Shown here: one piece after another, positions 6,715 to 6,733 of the stretch
Position numbering within the stretch: position 1 is the first letter of the stretch
Layout of the letters: each line of letters begins with the position of its first letter
Origin: DATLFI01 sp035524895
Lineage (GTDB): Bacteria; Acidobacteriota; Thermoanaerobaculia; Multivoradales; Multivoraceae
Direction of reading: 5' to 3'
NCBI GenBank assembly: GCA_035524895.1
Contig: DATLFI010000286.1
Span: 1-6,733 of the forward strand
Length of the DNA stretch: 6,733 nucleotides
Program-made: the position numbers and the translations under genes
Notes under the pieces: generated by a model
Databases searched by the model: none
The model's input: the letters and a program-made list of their open reading frames with translations, nothing else
What the model was told of the DNA's origin: nothing

Positions 6715-6733
6715 CGGTCGGCCCCCGTCGCAG
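6711..6733 (-). CDS. Possible 3' end of an upstream gene (membrane-fusion protein expected)
   Basis: Reading leftward from the right edge, one frame gives six codons (Ala-Thr-Gly-Ala-Asp-Arg) and a TGA that overlaps the RND start as ATGA. This 4-bp overlap is the usual sign of translational coupling. In CusBA/CzcBA-type operons the gene just upstream of the pump encodes the periplasmic membrane-fusion protein. Only 23 bases are visible, so both the existence of this gene end and its identity are inferred from context. Confidence 0.35.

Overview
This is a very GC-rich window with dense, tightly packed genes and long spurious open frames on the opposite strands, as expected for a high-GC Gram-negative bacterium. 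A three-component-type RND efflux pump implies an inner and an outer membrane. The Uma2-family protein looks like the variant I associate with planctomycetes and other large-genome soil or aquatic bacteria. The phylum cannot be fixed from the sequence alone (Myxococcota/Desulfobacterota-like or Planctomycetota-like are guesses).

Layout. On the plus strand at the left are the 3' end of a CopZ-like [2Fe-2S]/metallochaperone-type gene (3-227) and a small VOC/glyoxalase-fold gene (277-651). Everything to the right is on the minus strand and reads leftward towards them. In transcription order it is: a possible stop codon of an upstream gene overlapping the next start as ATGA (6711-6733), a full-length heavy-metal RND efflux pump of the CusA/CzcA family (3568-6714), an EamA/DMT-family transporter with a 64-residue histidine-rich tail (2505-3539), a secreted DUF1259 (LppY/LpqO-like) protein with two homologous halves (1455-2399), and a Uma2-family protein (725-1441). 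The two gene sets converge on a 73-bp gap at 652-724.

How the genes may work together. The spacings in the minus-strand set (28, 105 and 13 bp, plus a possible 4-bp overlap at the right edge) are compatible with one transcript. The simplest reading is a metal-efflux locus. The RND pump would export metal cations across the envelope. The DMT protein, with its predicted cytoplasmic His-rich tail, would bind or move a metal at the inner membrane. The DUF1259 protein, with two His-rich sites, may act outside the cytoplasm. The CopZ-like gene on the other strand fits the same theme. The roles of the Uma2 protein and the VOC protein in this setting are unknown. No metal sensor, outer-membrane factor, RNA gene, IS element, CRISPR array or clear intrinsic terminator is visible. 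The promoter of the minus-strand set lies beyond the right edge.
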